Part shown: piece after piece, positions 1-24,363 of the stretch
Numbering within the stretch: position 1 is the stretch's first letter
Layout of the letters: each line of letters starts with the position of its first letter
Assembly (NCBI RefSeq): GCF_008831285.2
Contig: NC_045147.1
Coordinates: forward strand, 3,000,001 to 3,064,000
Reading direction: 5' to 3'
Origin: Nymphaea colorata
Taxonomy: Eukaryota; Streptophyta; Magnoliopsida; Nymphaeales; Nymphaeaceae
DNA length: 64,000 bases
Translations under genes and position numbers: made by a program
The notes under the pieces: generated by a model
What the model was told of the DNA's origin: nothing
The model's input: the letters and a program-made list of their open reading frames with translations, nothing else
Databases searched by the model: none

Positions 1-9964
<9,964 letters not shown>

Positions 9965-9974
9965 ACCTTTCCTG

Positions 9975-9977
<3 letters not shown>

Positions 9978-10010
<33 letters not shown>

Positions 10011-10099
10011 GATTTTGTTGATCTGCTAAGGGATTCAGCTAAAGGGATCAGCTAGCCGTCTGGCTTCCATCACAGAGAGAGAGAGAGAGAGAGAGAAAG
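9978..10099. repeat. Two dinucleotide CT/GA runs upstream of TADA
   Basis: (CT)n at 9978-10001 and (GA)n at about 10074-10099 lie just upstream of the TADA start codon, so in its leader or core promoter. They are of opposite polarity and could pair with each other in a transcript. Confidence 0.85.
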
Positions 10100-10209
10100 A
10101 CACAGAGGAGTGATTTCTCGTGCCCTTGCTTAGGTAATTGGGTTTTGTCCGCCTCCAGAAAAGAGATGACATCAACTATCAAACGACGTTCCCCGAGAGG
10201 GAAACTAAT

Positions 10210-10305
10210 CTGATAGAGTTCGGAGTTGGAACTCGCCTGATCTGATAGAGTTCGGAGTTGGAACTCGCCTGATCTGATAGAGTTCGGAGTTGGAACTCGC
10301 CTGAT
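10210..10305. repeat. Three tandem copies of a 32-bp unit upstream of TADA
   Basis: The units 10210-10241, 10242-10273 and 10274-10305 are identical. Each holds a short dyad (AGTTC, 7-nt loop, GAACT). They lie 250-340 bp upstream of the TADA start. Confidence 0.95.
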
Positions 10306-12392
10306 ATTTAGGTCGCAATTCACAAGACGAGGTTAATCGAGTATCGAACTACCCCGATAACGTATGACTACGGAATTACGAAAGCAGCTATACATTGAAA
10401 TTTTGCTTTTCTCTTTGGCAAGATAACAGTACGAATCTGCTCACAAGAAGGAACTAAACTGTGACCACTGAATTATCTTTTATATGTGGTAATCTTCAGT
10501 TATTTTTTACAATTTATTTTTTTATATGGAGTACTTGGTTTCTTAGGATCTTGAATCATGACACGGAGGGGAGTTTTCACAAGTATTTAAAGATCAAGAC
10601 TCGAGATATTGCTAAATACTTCAGCCTCAAAAGTCATATTTTATTAAAAAAGTATTCAATAATTTATTTTGAAAAATAGACTCTCTACAGTGTTACATTT
10701 GTGGAAAAAATATTCCAAGCTTTCACAAATTTCATTTTTCTTCTGCCAATCTTCACAGTCTAGTTTCTTATACTCGACGTGGAGATTGGAGACCGTCATT
10801 AAAATGAAGAAAGGAATGGAGAATCAAGATCGCAAATCTATTTTAAAATGCAAGTTTGGCAGACTAGATGATGCATTCATACACAAGTAGATTTTGTATT
10901 ATTTCACTTCTCCAAGTATTTGAGCCCCATACCTCAATCCCACAGTTTCAAAGGGTAGGATTTAATATTGTGTGTGTTGAAAGCTGAAACACGGTATGTT
11001 TGTTTACCTGGGATCCCAAGCTCAGAAGACATGAGGCCCCACGCCCTCCTGTCAGACCTCGAAGGTGAGATTTATAATGCAGATCTGAAATCTACAGTCA
11101 ACAAATCCACCGTTTGTTTAAACAGTGGATCCCCACCTTTTGTTTAGAAAGTGCGTCCTATACAAGCCGTGTCGTGGAAAAAAAGTATTCCATCTAGTTT
11201 TTATCTTTTCTCCATTTTCAAGGATATTAGACCTGATTTTGGATGTTGCCCCTAATGAAGTTCAAACTTGCACATGGGCAATTCCCTTTGGATTGACACC
11301 TTAGACAAAAGACCGATCGTCTACTAACCTTTTACTCGGTTTTAAATCTGAGACAAAAGGTTGGGGATGTCCCTTTTCCTTTCAAAATTTCTATTCATCC
11401 AAAGGGTGAAGCAGAAATTATAGAAAAGGTTAAAATATGAGTGAGCGTCAAGTGTTTGAAAGAGCTCCATATGGCAGGGATGAAGTGTCCCAAAAACATA
11501 TTTGCCACAAGCCGTTTCGGCCTTTCACAATTCACAAACGCCACTATGTCCACAAAGTCCAAGAAAATATTGAGGTCTAAGTAGAGACCATCCAGGCAAT
11601 GATCTGCTTTACATCGGGAAGTCAGATGCATGCTTATTGGACCTGAACTAAATGCTTAATGCCTAATGGGTAGGGAAGCAAAGTGGGGGAAAGGCCTTCA
11701 TGTTGAGCATAAACAATGAAAAACGAAATGGCATAAAAGTTAATTATAATAAATTATTCTCGTTTGGTTTCATTTAGTAAGTTTTATAAAAGAGGGTAAA
11801 AAGGAAACAGACATCTAATGTTAGTTTTTCTTAAAAGGACGTATAAATTTCAAAATTCACGAGTCACAATGATCTGAACGAGTCACCAAGATCTAGTCTA
11901 ACCATATCCATGTCAGTACCAAATCACTTTTTACAGAAATAAATTTACATGTAATAAGCAATTTTTAAGAAAGAACTGAATTCCAATGTTAAAAAATATT
12001 TCAAAGGTTTTTGTTTTTATTTTCTTAATTTTTTTAATTACAGTTTTGATTACTAGCACCATTACTGAAATTAAGTAACTCATACATAATTATCATGTAA
12101 TCTTAGTGAGGAAGAGGAAAACCGAAATTTTAGTTGATAACAATTGTTTGGTCACTTGGGAAGCCGAAATAAAACAACATTGTATAACATACTTTCAAAA
12201 TTATCACATAAGAATTTTTCAGTTCTCTGAAGTGAAAAAAAAGCAAGAGGCCTTACATGATGCCCTCTTCTTTGATAATTAATTCACCGAATTATTTGTT
12301 ACCTTATTGGAAAAAGAGAAACATACATCAAGTGACCCAAAGGTGAACAGATTAATAAATGAATAAATTCTCTGTATAACCTTCGTCATTTG
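10306..12392. other. Intergenic DNA between TADA and the next gene candidate
   Basis: AT-rich, with only short chance open frames. I see no recognisable gene, RNA or transposon domain. It must hold the TADA promoter at its left end. Confidence 0.6.
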
Positions 12393-15280
12393 TTATCTTC
12401 CAATATGCAACTCTCTGTACTTGAGAGTTTCACGGTCAGAGACGCCTAGAGCCGCAGATCTTATTCCCTGTTCCAGCAAAGGATTGTTAGTGACCATTCT
12501 TGAACAACGTCTCATGGCAAAGCATAGATCGCCACATGCTCCCGATTACCTACAATCAAGTAAATTCAACAGATAAGAGAAACAGGCAGTGACGGCCACT
12601 TTGGTCGATGTCTAATTCACATAGATACTGTATGTCCTACAGTTTTCTTCCTTTCTCTGTCACTTCATGACTAAAGAAATATTGGAGGAAAAGTTGTGCA
12701 GTTCTTGCAATGTGAAGAAAGAAATGACAGCATAAAACCATGGAGTAATAAGGTACCATAAAACGAAGAACTAAAAGCAACAAAAAAAAAAAAAAAATCT
12801 GTTATTCTGCTCCTAACTACTAAGCAGTTGGAACCCTACAAAGGACATCACAGATGCTAGATTACCGATTTGGACTTTCTGACTAAAGGCTCTGAGAAAC
12901 TTCTATGTGATACTAATTGAGCTCCAAATACTAGAATGTTTTGTGACGCAGGCCCTGATAAAAGCAGAAAAAGAACATCATATGAGCACGCATGTGTCCA
13001 CAACTTATGTATGTGTGCGTCTGCAGAGAGAGAGAGACAGAGAGACAGAGAGAAGCGTGAAAAGTTGGAAGGCTCCTTTGAAGATTGTGAATTTTCAAGC
13101 ACCATGGCTCAAAAGGTTATCAAGTGTAGCACAAGATCTGATACTGAAAAGATGATTCTGTTACTACATTAACAAAGGACAAAACTGAATGGCCCAAGCA
13201 AGAAATATACAATTACACGAATGGAAAATGGAAGTAGTTCAATGGTTTATAAGATGAGGGAGGAACCCGAGTAAAAAAATTTTATACATTTACCCACAGA
13301 AAATATGTATAAACAGTGCTTCTAAATAATATTTCAAGAAATAAACATCCAATCCACCAGAGCCTTATCAGGAAACAAGAAGCTGAACTCTATCAAGAAA
13401 TGGGAACCGGATCCAATATATATGAATCAAACGGAAACAAAATCGAGAGAACCATAGTAATTAATAAAGAACATTTAAAAAAGAAATTAACAACTAATAG
13501 AAAGTCAATAAAATGTTTACATAAAAATTGCCATGCTTAATCCATTTGTTAAGAGGACCCCTTTAGTTTCCCGGTCATATTTTTTTCAAGAATTTAAACA
13601 ACTTTCTCACCAACTTGTCCTAAACCACGTCTACTAACCTTCACTAAGGCAGAAGGGAAAATTAGAAACTCCAATAATTGAAGAAATCTCATATTTGTCA
13701 TGTCAACAAGTCAATCTGCACACGAACCATTTTTGCCTTCATTAAACTTGCATACTGCCTCAGCAGCCATAATTTTGTGTAGGAAATCAATGTGGTACAA
13801 ATGTCCCATAATATCTATATCTAACTAGTGACCTTATGCCTACAAGGCTATAACCATAAGATGCACACGTCTGCATATTGGTTAGCTGCCGGTGAAAGTG
13901 AACAAAGATCCAGGGAAGCTTAAGTATACACTGAACGTGATTTTTCTTTCTGATTGATAAGGGAACCATCCAAAGTCTGAAACTATTAATGGGCCCTGAG
14001 TCACATGCACAGCAGATTTTTTTTCCCATTTTGTGTTGACATGCCGATACAGCAACACTAGCATGGGAAAACATCACGGTATGTTTTAGATTGGGTTCTG
14101 GGTCAGACCCAATCCAAAACACACTAAACTCTTCTTCCTTTTAACAAAATGCATGGATTTTCATAGGATTACATATATATATTTTAGATTGGGTTCTGGG
14201 TCAGACCCAATCCAAAACACACTAAACTCTTCTTCCTTTTAACAAAATGCATGGATTTTCATAGGATTACATATATATATATACACACACACACACCAGA
14301 ACACAGATTTATCCACGTAGAAGAGCATCCAATTGAAAATTGAACAATAGCTACTAAATCTACAGGGTATCTCAGTTAAATACTAGGTTTAACCGTTTAA
14401 GCGCAACAAAACTATTGAATTGTTTTGTATTGTAGATAAAATCTGCCGTCCAACTTCCTCAACATGGAAACCATTGTCATGGAAAAAAGTGTCAACCCAA
14501 CTCCTTAACCAAGAGAGTGACTTGCGCACAATCGAGCTCATCAATATGTAGAAATAATAAATCTAGTGGAACTATTTTGCTCCTAAATATGAACAGTGGA
14601 CACAAAACCTATGTTAGTCAGAGCAAAATCCAACAGCGATAGCCGATAAGGGTGCTGTGTTATTGCTGCAAATCTTTATGTGGAGCATGTAATCATGAAA
14701 CTGATACAGTACCTTGCGTAACATCTATGCAACGGCAGCCCATGCAGTACTGTATAACTAGAGAATTCCCGGTATTCTCCCTATGCTGTCACTAAATATC
14801 CACATCTCTTTTTTCTTTCCTTCATTTTTTTTCTTCTTTCACAATGCATCTTCATTGAGTACTCCATGAATTCACAGTTGCTCCACAAATCATCGTCAGC
14901 TGAAAGCTGACTCTCAAGATACACGAAATTTTTGTGTTCACACTTCACAGGAATTGAGCTTCGTCATGCCTGCACACAATGCTCAAGGATTCATCAACAT
15001 GTCATGGGATAAGGTACTCACAATTCAATGTTTTCCAGGTAAGTTCTTGTGGAAAATATTTTGAATAAGGTGCATTTTTAACTTTAACACTTAACAGATA
15101 CACTCCTGTCAATGATCGCTAAAATTTAGGTCTAAGCAAACACCTAAAAGAGTAGGATCCCTATTACTGGGGATTGTGCAAACATGCTTTGGTTTCTTTT
15201 TTACTTTCTTCTTTTCTTTTTCCACCTACGACTGCACAGCTTTCAAATATAGTTGTATATTTGCAGGTTATCACATGTGT

Positions 15281-15313
<33 letters not shown>

Positions 15314-16333
15314 TGATGGGGAAACACATCCAGATCTTCTTAAAGTTGCTTGGATATGCAGGTGGCCACGGCTGAATTGAATTCTATCATGATAAATTCT
15401 TTCATCTTCTTTAGTCATTTCAAAGTAATCAGATACTTATACCTCCTTCCCACTTTGAAGCAGAGTTTGTGACTCGAGTTGATGTCTCTAGGAATTTTCT
15501 AAGTTTCACAGGCACTGACAGACAACTTCAAAACAAACATCCACTCCAGCATAAGTAGTATCCAGTTTTCTGAGTTTTTTGGTGAGATTTTCCCGAGAAA
15601 AACAATTTTGCCAAAAAAATACCCGAGAAAAATCTCACTGTTAAAAAACCAAGAATGTTATTCGTGACATTGGTTATATCCGCAATTCCTCAGTAGTCCC
15701 GTCAAACAGTTGTATCACCAAATTAAACCCACATACTAACTTACTACTTGGTTCAAGAGCAAGCTACTTACAATGTTATCTTTGTTCCATAAAGTAACCA
15801 TGATAGATCATTTAACCAACGATTTACCATCTTCTGGTCAAGCAACGATTTATGAAAACCTTTGATTCATATCGACTATGGTGTCTCAGTAGTAGCTAAT
15901 AGCTTAGTTAAGCATTTATGTTTTAGCAGTTTGTCAAAGTAGAAGGCATTATTATAGCAGCTCAATTTCCAAGTTCTCTTTATCAAAATCTAAATTCATT
16001 GATGAACATGAGAAAAATATCTATGCATCTATTATAATTTACATTCTGAAGATAACCCTATTTTCTCATGTTAATCGTGCATGCTATTATTTACATGAGA
16101 ATACTTTCTTCATCTTCATTTCAGGTCTATCAAAATTATCAAACAAAAGGGAGTATTTTCACAAGAGTGAGAAGAACAAAGCTAAGATAACTAGAACGAA
16201 TCATTTGGCAAACTATACCTCCACAAAGTTGAACAATGCCAACGGTCCTGAAGCAGCATGCAATTGGTTATCAATCTCCAACCTAATTGCCTTTGAGCAT
16301 CCGGATACCGTAAGGATGATCTTCTCGTACTTT
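12393..16333 (-). CDS. Unrecognised multi-exon gene candidate (partial model)
   Basis: Several minus-strand open segments are bounded by plausible splice sites. Exon 16219-16333 (CAG|A ... GAG|GTATAG) encodes 38 residues including KYEKIILTVSGCSKA. Exon 15772-15833 (CAG|AAG ... ATT|GTAAGT) encodes KMVNRWLNDLSWLLYGTKIT. Exon 15443-15525 encodes PVKLRKFLETSTRVTNS and ends G|GTATAA. Phases join across these three if GAAG|T is the acceptor of the third; the stronger-looking TCAG at 15515-15517 would break the frame. A last open segment, 12393-12538, ends in a stop and includes NNPLLEQGIRSAALGVSD, but its acceptor is weak. Exons between 15443 and 12538 and the 5' end are not resolved. I do not recognise the family. 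It may be a real gene or a truncated copy. Confidence 0.4.
14084..14279. repeat. 98-bp direct tandem duplication
   Basis: 14084-14181 and 14182-14279 appear identical, so the duplication is recent. Each copy contains a dyad (ATTGGGT ... ACCCAAT) around a short loop and ends in a TA run. Confidence 0.9.
15285..15315. repeat. (GT)n(GA)n microsatellite
   Basis: A short compound dinucleotide run within an intron or flank of the unrecognised gene candidate. Confidence 0.85.
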
Positions 16334-16997
16334 CTGCAAGCACCACCATTCACGGTTAATGTAAGTGAAGAAACACCTCAGAAGAGACGAATAAAAATCA
16401 AGGATTAAACATCTCCAATGATGAACAATGGAGATAATGGAGATTCGTCCTTACTACACTACAATTGATTTGAAATATCTCATTTCCCACGAGCAAACAA
16501 TGGAAAGATTGACATTTTATACGTCTAGTACAAAGTGAAAACAAAGAAAATAAGAGGCAAACCCGGAGATCCTCAATCCGTCAGACTATGTTACTGGTTT
16601 TCAGAACCAAACAATCTGCAAAAGAATGAAAATAATTATATACAGAGAAGTAAACCATCAAAAGAACTTACTCGTCAGCAGATGATGTTCATAAACGAAA
16701 ACCCTTCACGGACTACTTGTCTCATTTGCCAAATAAATAAGTAGAGTGCCGATGATCTTCACCTCCAAATAGCTATCTGCGTTGCAAGTTTCAGCAAAAT
16801 CCTTCTACAGTTATTGCTTCTATTACAACGTCAATCATTAACATGAAAACATCTTCAAGATCGATTCCGCAGAACAGTCAAAATGATCTCAAATCTCCAG
16901 ACAACCTCCACAGAACCATATGAATGATGAAAGCTACCAAAGGATGCAAAGCATCAAATTCTAGACTTCTCTGGGATTAGCAGCAAAGAGTGCACCT

Positions 16998-18203
16998 TCA
17001 TTTTGCTCCATATCTAGTCAAGTACGTTTGAAAAGCTTTGAGTTCTTGCACAGAATAAGAAGGAGCCCTTTTTCTCACCATCTCTATGATCTCCTTCACC
17101 CTTTCACCATTCTCAGGGTCACTCGCAAGCCCATCCAATAGTTTATAAATCGTATTCACATTAGGAAACCAGTTTCTGGCCATGCTCTCCTTACACAGCG
17201 TAAACGCCAACCCTAATTCTCCACCTTCGCCGCAGAGGTAGTGAATCATCGTCTGGTAGATCCTCGAATTAGGCTTGTAACCGAAGTTCGCCATCCCAAA
17301 AAAGTACTTCTTCGCCATTTCGAGATTGCCCACGACGCAGAAACCCTTGATGATCAAATTATACGTCGCGTCATCGGGCCTTAGCCCCATGGATACCATC
17401 TTCCTCATCATATTCCTCGCTTGCCAATTCTTCCTCCTGTTAATGAGATACTGGATCCTCACGTTGAAAGTAGCCACATTGGGTCTCACTCCCTTAATCA
17501 CCATCCTGTTCCAAATCGCATCGGCCATTTTGCCATTGCCGCTCTTGTAGAAAGCAGAGAGAAGAGTGGTGTAAGAGACGACATCGGGGGAGAGTTCGGC
17601 GTGCTTCTCCATATCCGCCAAGAGGAGGAAGGCGGAATCCAGGGCGCCCATGTCGCAGAGGGCCTTGATAAGGATGTTATAAGAGAAGAGATCAGGGGAG
17701 AGGCCGAGGGAGGAAGGCACCTCGTAGAAGAACATCAGGAGATCGTCGAAGCGGCGGCAGAGTGCGAGCGCGGTAAGCGTGGCGTTGAAGGATTTAGTGG
17801 GTGGCGGGGAGGGGAGGCGGCGGAAGGCGCGAAGAGCGTGGTCAGGCATGCCGGCGTGGCCGTAGAGGAGAATAAGGCGGGCTAGGAAGGCCTGCCGCCG
17901 CCGGCAGTGAGGGAGAGTTGCCTGATCCTCCAATAGGCGCTCCACGAGGTCAAAGCGGCGGGCGCCGGCAAGGCGTGAGACGGCGTCCTGGTAAGCGAAG
18001 CGGTTCTCGAGGAGAACTCGATTGTGAGTGTTGGCCTTGAAGAGCAGGTAGAGCTTCTCCGGGTCGCGCTCCTGCTTCACCCTCTCCAATATGTGCTGCT
18101 GCTTCTGGAGACTCGATGCGGCGGCGGTACCGGTGCCAGCGACGGTGGTGGTGGTCGTTGTGCAAAGTGTTCGGGCGGTGCGCAGGGAGAGGAACACGGA
18201 CAT
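16998..18203 (-). CDS. P-class pentatricopeptide repeat protein, probably mitochondrial
   Basis: An intronless 401-residue protein. The start at 18203 is chosen over an in-frame Met 14 codons upstream because MSVFLSLRTARTLC begins a typical Arg/Ser-rich targeting sequence. The next segment has a poly-Thr/Ala stretch, then RVKQERDPEKLY. From about residue 120, degenerate 35-residue PPR helix pairs follow, for example SFNATLTALALCRRFDDLL, LFSYNILIKALCDMGALDSA, VVSYTTLLSAFYKSGN and ATYNLIIKGFCVVGNLEMA. No C-terminal E, DYW or SMR domain is seen, so it is a P-class protein. Members bind organelle RNA and act in stability, splicing or translation. It resembles the short (about 400-residue) mitochondrial PPR proteins of plants, but I do not assign an ortholog. 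Confidence 0.93.
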   Translation of the reverse strand: MSVFLSLRTARTLCTTTTTTVAGTGTAAASSLQKQQHILERVKQERDPEKLYLLFKANTHNRVLLENRFAYQDAVSRLAGARRFDLVERLLEDQATLPHCRRRQAFLARLILLYGHAGMPDHALRAFRRLPSPPPTKSFNATLTALALCRRFDDLLMFFYEVPSSLGLSPDLFSYNILIKALCDMGALDSAFLLLADMEKHAELSPDVVSYTTLLSAFYKSGNGKMADAIWNRMVIKGVRPNVATFNVRIQYLINRRKNWQARNMMRKMVSMGLRPDDATYNLIIKGFCVVGNLEMAKKYFFGMANFGYKPNSRIYQTMIHYLCGEGGELGLAFTLCKESMARNWFPNVNTIYKLLDGLASDPENGERVKEIIEMVRKRAPSYSVQELKAFQTYLTRYGAK

Positions 18204-18769
18204 CGTTTCCCCAGCACCACGAACGCACCACCTTCCCCCCCGCACAGTTTTAAGAAGAGGAGTCGAGTCCGACAGGGGAAGAGAGAGACAGAGTGTGTGA
18301 GTGACCGAGGGACCTAGGTATCGAGATCATCAGGAAGTTGTAGGTTGACTAGCTAGTGTACTTGAGAAACAAGTAACTTAATTCATCTGCTGCCACGTCG
18401 AAGTTTGTGAGATCTATGTTCTATGTTGTATGAAAATTTTTAAATATATTTTATTATGGCTATATTGTTGTATCACAACTTTTTTCACACTGTTTATTTA
18501 AGAGTTTATATTTACCGGCTCATAATTTTTTCCGCAATATTATAATTTGGGCATTCCCAAAAGTTAATGTATAATTGGTTCCTACAACATAGTCCTTTTG
18601 GATTTTTTTTTTTTACTTTAGAACAAGGTATTTTGCTTTAAAAATATGCAAGAAAAGAAAGCAAATCTTTGATACATTTGTCATGAAACATTGAAGCAAA
18701 TAGTTTCAAATGCTCATCCGTTTTGATCCACAAAAGTAGTGAGTTTGAGCTTACAAGTCTTCACGCATC
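18204..18769. other. PPR leader and promoter region
   Basis: The first 100 bp are GC-rich and likely hold the PPR 5' leader. The rest is AT-rich with no recognisable gene. Confidence 0.5.
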
Positions 18770-20478
18770 CTGGCAACCAACAACGCCAATTTTACCTGAA
18801 TCACGTTTAGAGAATTTTGACTGGGCCCAGCTTGCGGTCTCCTTCAATGGGTTGTGTGGCGAATTTTTTTGTCTCGGTCGCGGCCTCCGACAGGGTTGTC
18901 CGCTATCACCTTTGCTTTTCAACTTAGTTGCCGAGTACTTTTCTGCCTTATTTCGTCACACGATTGTCGTTTGTTTCATCACTCCACATTCACTACCTCA
19001 CTTGCAGGCCTTCTCCACCCTCCAATATGCATACGATTTTCTCTTGTTTGGCACTGCTTCTCGCCAACAGATTGTGAGAACTTGGCTCATCCTTCGAGTT
19101 TTTGAGCTCGTCTCTGGTCTTTCTATTAATTCCTCGAAGTGTCACCTTTCTCTCATTCACGTGGATCCGGCTACGGTGCTTCTTGCGGAAGCTTGTTTTG
19201 GGTGTAAGGCTGTTGGCTTGCCCATGGACTACTTGGGTCTTCAGATTACATTATTGCCTCCTACGCCCTCCTTTTGGGATGGTGTGGAGAAGAAGCTATC
19301 GGATCGCCTCCATTGTTGGCAGGAAAAGCTGCTTTCCCTGCCAGGACGTATTACCCTTGCTAAGCACTGCCTTACATCTATCCCGCTTCATGTCTTGGCG
19401 GTCTTTCGACCTCCTGCAGTTGTACTGAGAAGGTTTGACAAGATCATTCGTAATTTTATTTGGGATGGTGATCGCCCTTCGGATTGTCTTGCACCTTAGG
19501 ATATGGTTGCCCTTCCGCGTCTTCTTGGGGGTGCTGGGATTACCAACCTTAATCGGGCGTGTGAGTCCTCTTTATGTTCTTGGTGATAGTGTTTGGCAAC
19601 TGAGTTTTCTCTCATCTCCCTTTTCATTTGTTCCAAATATGACATGTCTTCCCCTAGTGATTGGAATATTTTCATCTCTCACACTTCTCCTTCACACTTT
19701 TGGAGCGGTGTGCTTTTTGCCCTTCCTCTTTTTCTCCGCCTTGCTGACCTCCCACCGCTCGCCCCCCCTTCCTGGCCTCTTTCGTCTTCCCGTGAATTCA
19801 CTTTTTCTTCTTGTTACCTGACCTTCTTTGGTTTTTCCATTGCGTCGCTTCCACCCCGGTCTCTTTGGTTCCCTGGTCCCTCTCCTCGTGCCGTTGTTTT
19901 TGCCTAGCTTCTTCTTGTTGGTCACATCAATACTTTTGACCACCTACAGCGTCTTGGTATTAGTTTAGCTAACCAATGTCTCATCTGTCTCGCCGCGGCT
20001 GAGTCTTGGGTTCACCTTTTTACCTCTTGTCCTTTCTTGTATATTGTCCTTACCTCTGCATGGTCTTTCTTCGTTAACAAACTCTCAAACCCACCATCCA
20101 TTCGCCTTTTTTTCCTCTTTTGTCCTTCTTCTCACCTGTCTTTTACCTGGGGTCGTGTTTGGAGGTTGTGGCTCATTTCTTCTTAGTGGTGCATTTGGGA
20201 AGAGCGCAACAATAGGGTATTCAGGGACACCTTCTCATCGTCGGAGTCTGTGGCACGCCTTGTGCAGGGAGATGTTCACTTTGCTATTCGGCTACGACGC
20301 CGTCCTTCGTCTACTGCTGGGTGACTCTGCTGTTCCGTCTATCCACTCTCTCTCCACCTCTCTTATCACGTTTTATTGTGATACTAACTTGTATATTCTC
20401 TTCTTATATTTTGTTTCTGCGGTTTGCTTATGTACCCTTCTTGTCCCCAAATTTTGTTATATATTTTCATTTTATCGG
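18770..20478 (+). mobile_element. Decayed LINE (non-LTR retrotransposon) reverse transcriptase
   Basis: The frame 18723-19499 encodes GLRQGCPLSPLLFN, a hallmark of RVT_1, and YAYDFLLF where an active enzyme has YADD. Then come GLSINSSKC, MDYLGLQI and SLPGRITLAKHCL, all typical of plant LINEs. After a stop at 19497-19499 the thumb and zinc-binding region continues in other frames ([11 protein letters not shown] ... SCPF), then WCIWEERNN-like residues near 20190. There are several frameshifts and the 5' part is missing. The 3' end runs into the CT/AT microsatellite. It is dead. Confidence 0.88.
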
Positions 20479-23184
<2,706 letters not shown>

Positions 23185-23708
23185 TTACCTCGAATCAAAC
23201 AGCAACATTCTGGTTGGGGGGATCGAATTTGGTTCTGACCTCCGGTGATCAGCGAATCCTGTTCTTTCTGGCAGTTGATCCCAAGGGTCCTCATGGATTC
23301 TTCCTCTGCCGCTCATGTTCCCCGACTTGAGATCTGCAAACGTTCTTGTTTCTGGAATTTGGTGCCGTGGCCCCTCATCAAGCCCTTCACAGACGACCTT
23401 CCCATCGTCGCCTCTGTAGCAGACAATTCCGTTCTCTTGATCTTCGTATATCTGTACAGTCGGTGAATCGATCATCCGAGAAGGACAGGCCAGAAATTCA
23501 TCAAAGTTATAATGGATTCTACATTTTGGCAGGGGCTAAAACAAAATCTGAAGATGCCAACCTTGTTTTCTGCGATCAATCTGATATTGAAGTTGTAAAT
23601 TCTTTTGGGTGTAACATCCTTGCTCTGAACCATGACGACTCTGCTCACAGCCTTCTTGGTGGAACTGTTGAAGGGCAGAATCTGGGCATTACAGAAGCTA
23701 GAAGCCAT
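23185..23708 (-). CDS. Candidate small two-exon protein, possibly plastid-targeted
   Basis: Exon 1 is 23562-23708, starts MASSFCNAQILPFNSS and ends AAG|GTTGGC. Exon 2 is 23185-23451, starts TACAG|ATATAC and ends at a TAA. Joined, they give about 137 residues in frame, with a 110-bp intron. The first 25 residues are Ser/Ala/Lys-rich with no acidic residue, like a plastid transit peptide. The core is acidic and patterned: IYEDQENGIVCYRGDDGK, then VVCEGLDEGPR. A second weak repeat of that end (DEGPRHQIPETRTFADL against EDPWDQLPERTGFADH) follows. The stop overlaps a GTAAAC that could be another donor, so the C-terminus is unsure. I do not know a function for it. Confidence 0.5.
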
Positions 23709-23759
23709 GGATGAAACTTCCACAGAAACGACCACAGAACGCAACGAACTGAAGGAAAG

Positions 23760-24283
23760 TTAGGCAAAGAGCAGCAGCGGAGAACGGTGGGTGGACCTGA
23801 AAATGAAAGTTTGGCAGTTGTTCTCTTCGAGAGATTAGTTCATATACGATGGAAAGTCAATTAGGTCGAACAAAGTATTAATGCATCTGCAACTTTAAGG
23901 ATATTGATTAGAATTAACCATAGGCAGATAAACAAAGCAATCTTGTCTTGCCTGGACAAATAAACAAGCTCCGATTTCTGCAAAATCATTTCAAAGTCAT
24001 TATCAAAAGCTTATCTTCTGGCTGTTGGAAGGACAGCTTTCGTTTTCGCCCCTCTCGGTGTCGTCGGCTTGTGTTTTCATTATTTTACGTTGGCGTCAGC
24101 AGGCCATTAGAATAATTTCTTGCTTTCTCAAGAGATTGTGCTGCTGCCATTGTTGTATTGGAAAAGCACTTGGTGCTGCCCACCTCTCAATTAGGGCCGA
24201 AAACATGGAAATTAAAAATCTCAGGTGATTCTGATATTGAGTTCTCCAACCTTAGGGGTCCTGCATATGCATTGTTTGGAAAG
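23760..24283. other. Intergenic sequence upstream of the small-protein candidate
   Basis: Likely holds its promoter. No other feature is supported. Confidence 0.4.
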
Positions 24284-24363
24284 GACCGGGCACTAGTGGG
24301 ATTCGAATCAACGACCAGTTACCTACCACCTGTTGGTCTAACCGCTCAACGCAACGATCCTCA
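24284..24363 (-). mobile_element. tRNA-derived SINE-like or tRNA-like sequence
   Basis: On the minus strand, a Pol III A-box-like block (TGCGTTGAGCGG) is followed about 45 nt later by a near-consensus B box (GATTCGAATCC). This fits the head of a tRNA-derived SINE. No complete cloverleaf can be drawn, because the acceptor ends do not pair convincingly. It may be a SINE head or a decayed tRNA gene. Confidence 0.4.

Noticed and set aside
18723-19499. Reverse transcriptase frame as a host gene
   Set aside because: The YADD motif is mutated, the 5' half is missing and stops and frameshifts follow, so it is a dead LINE.
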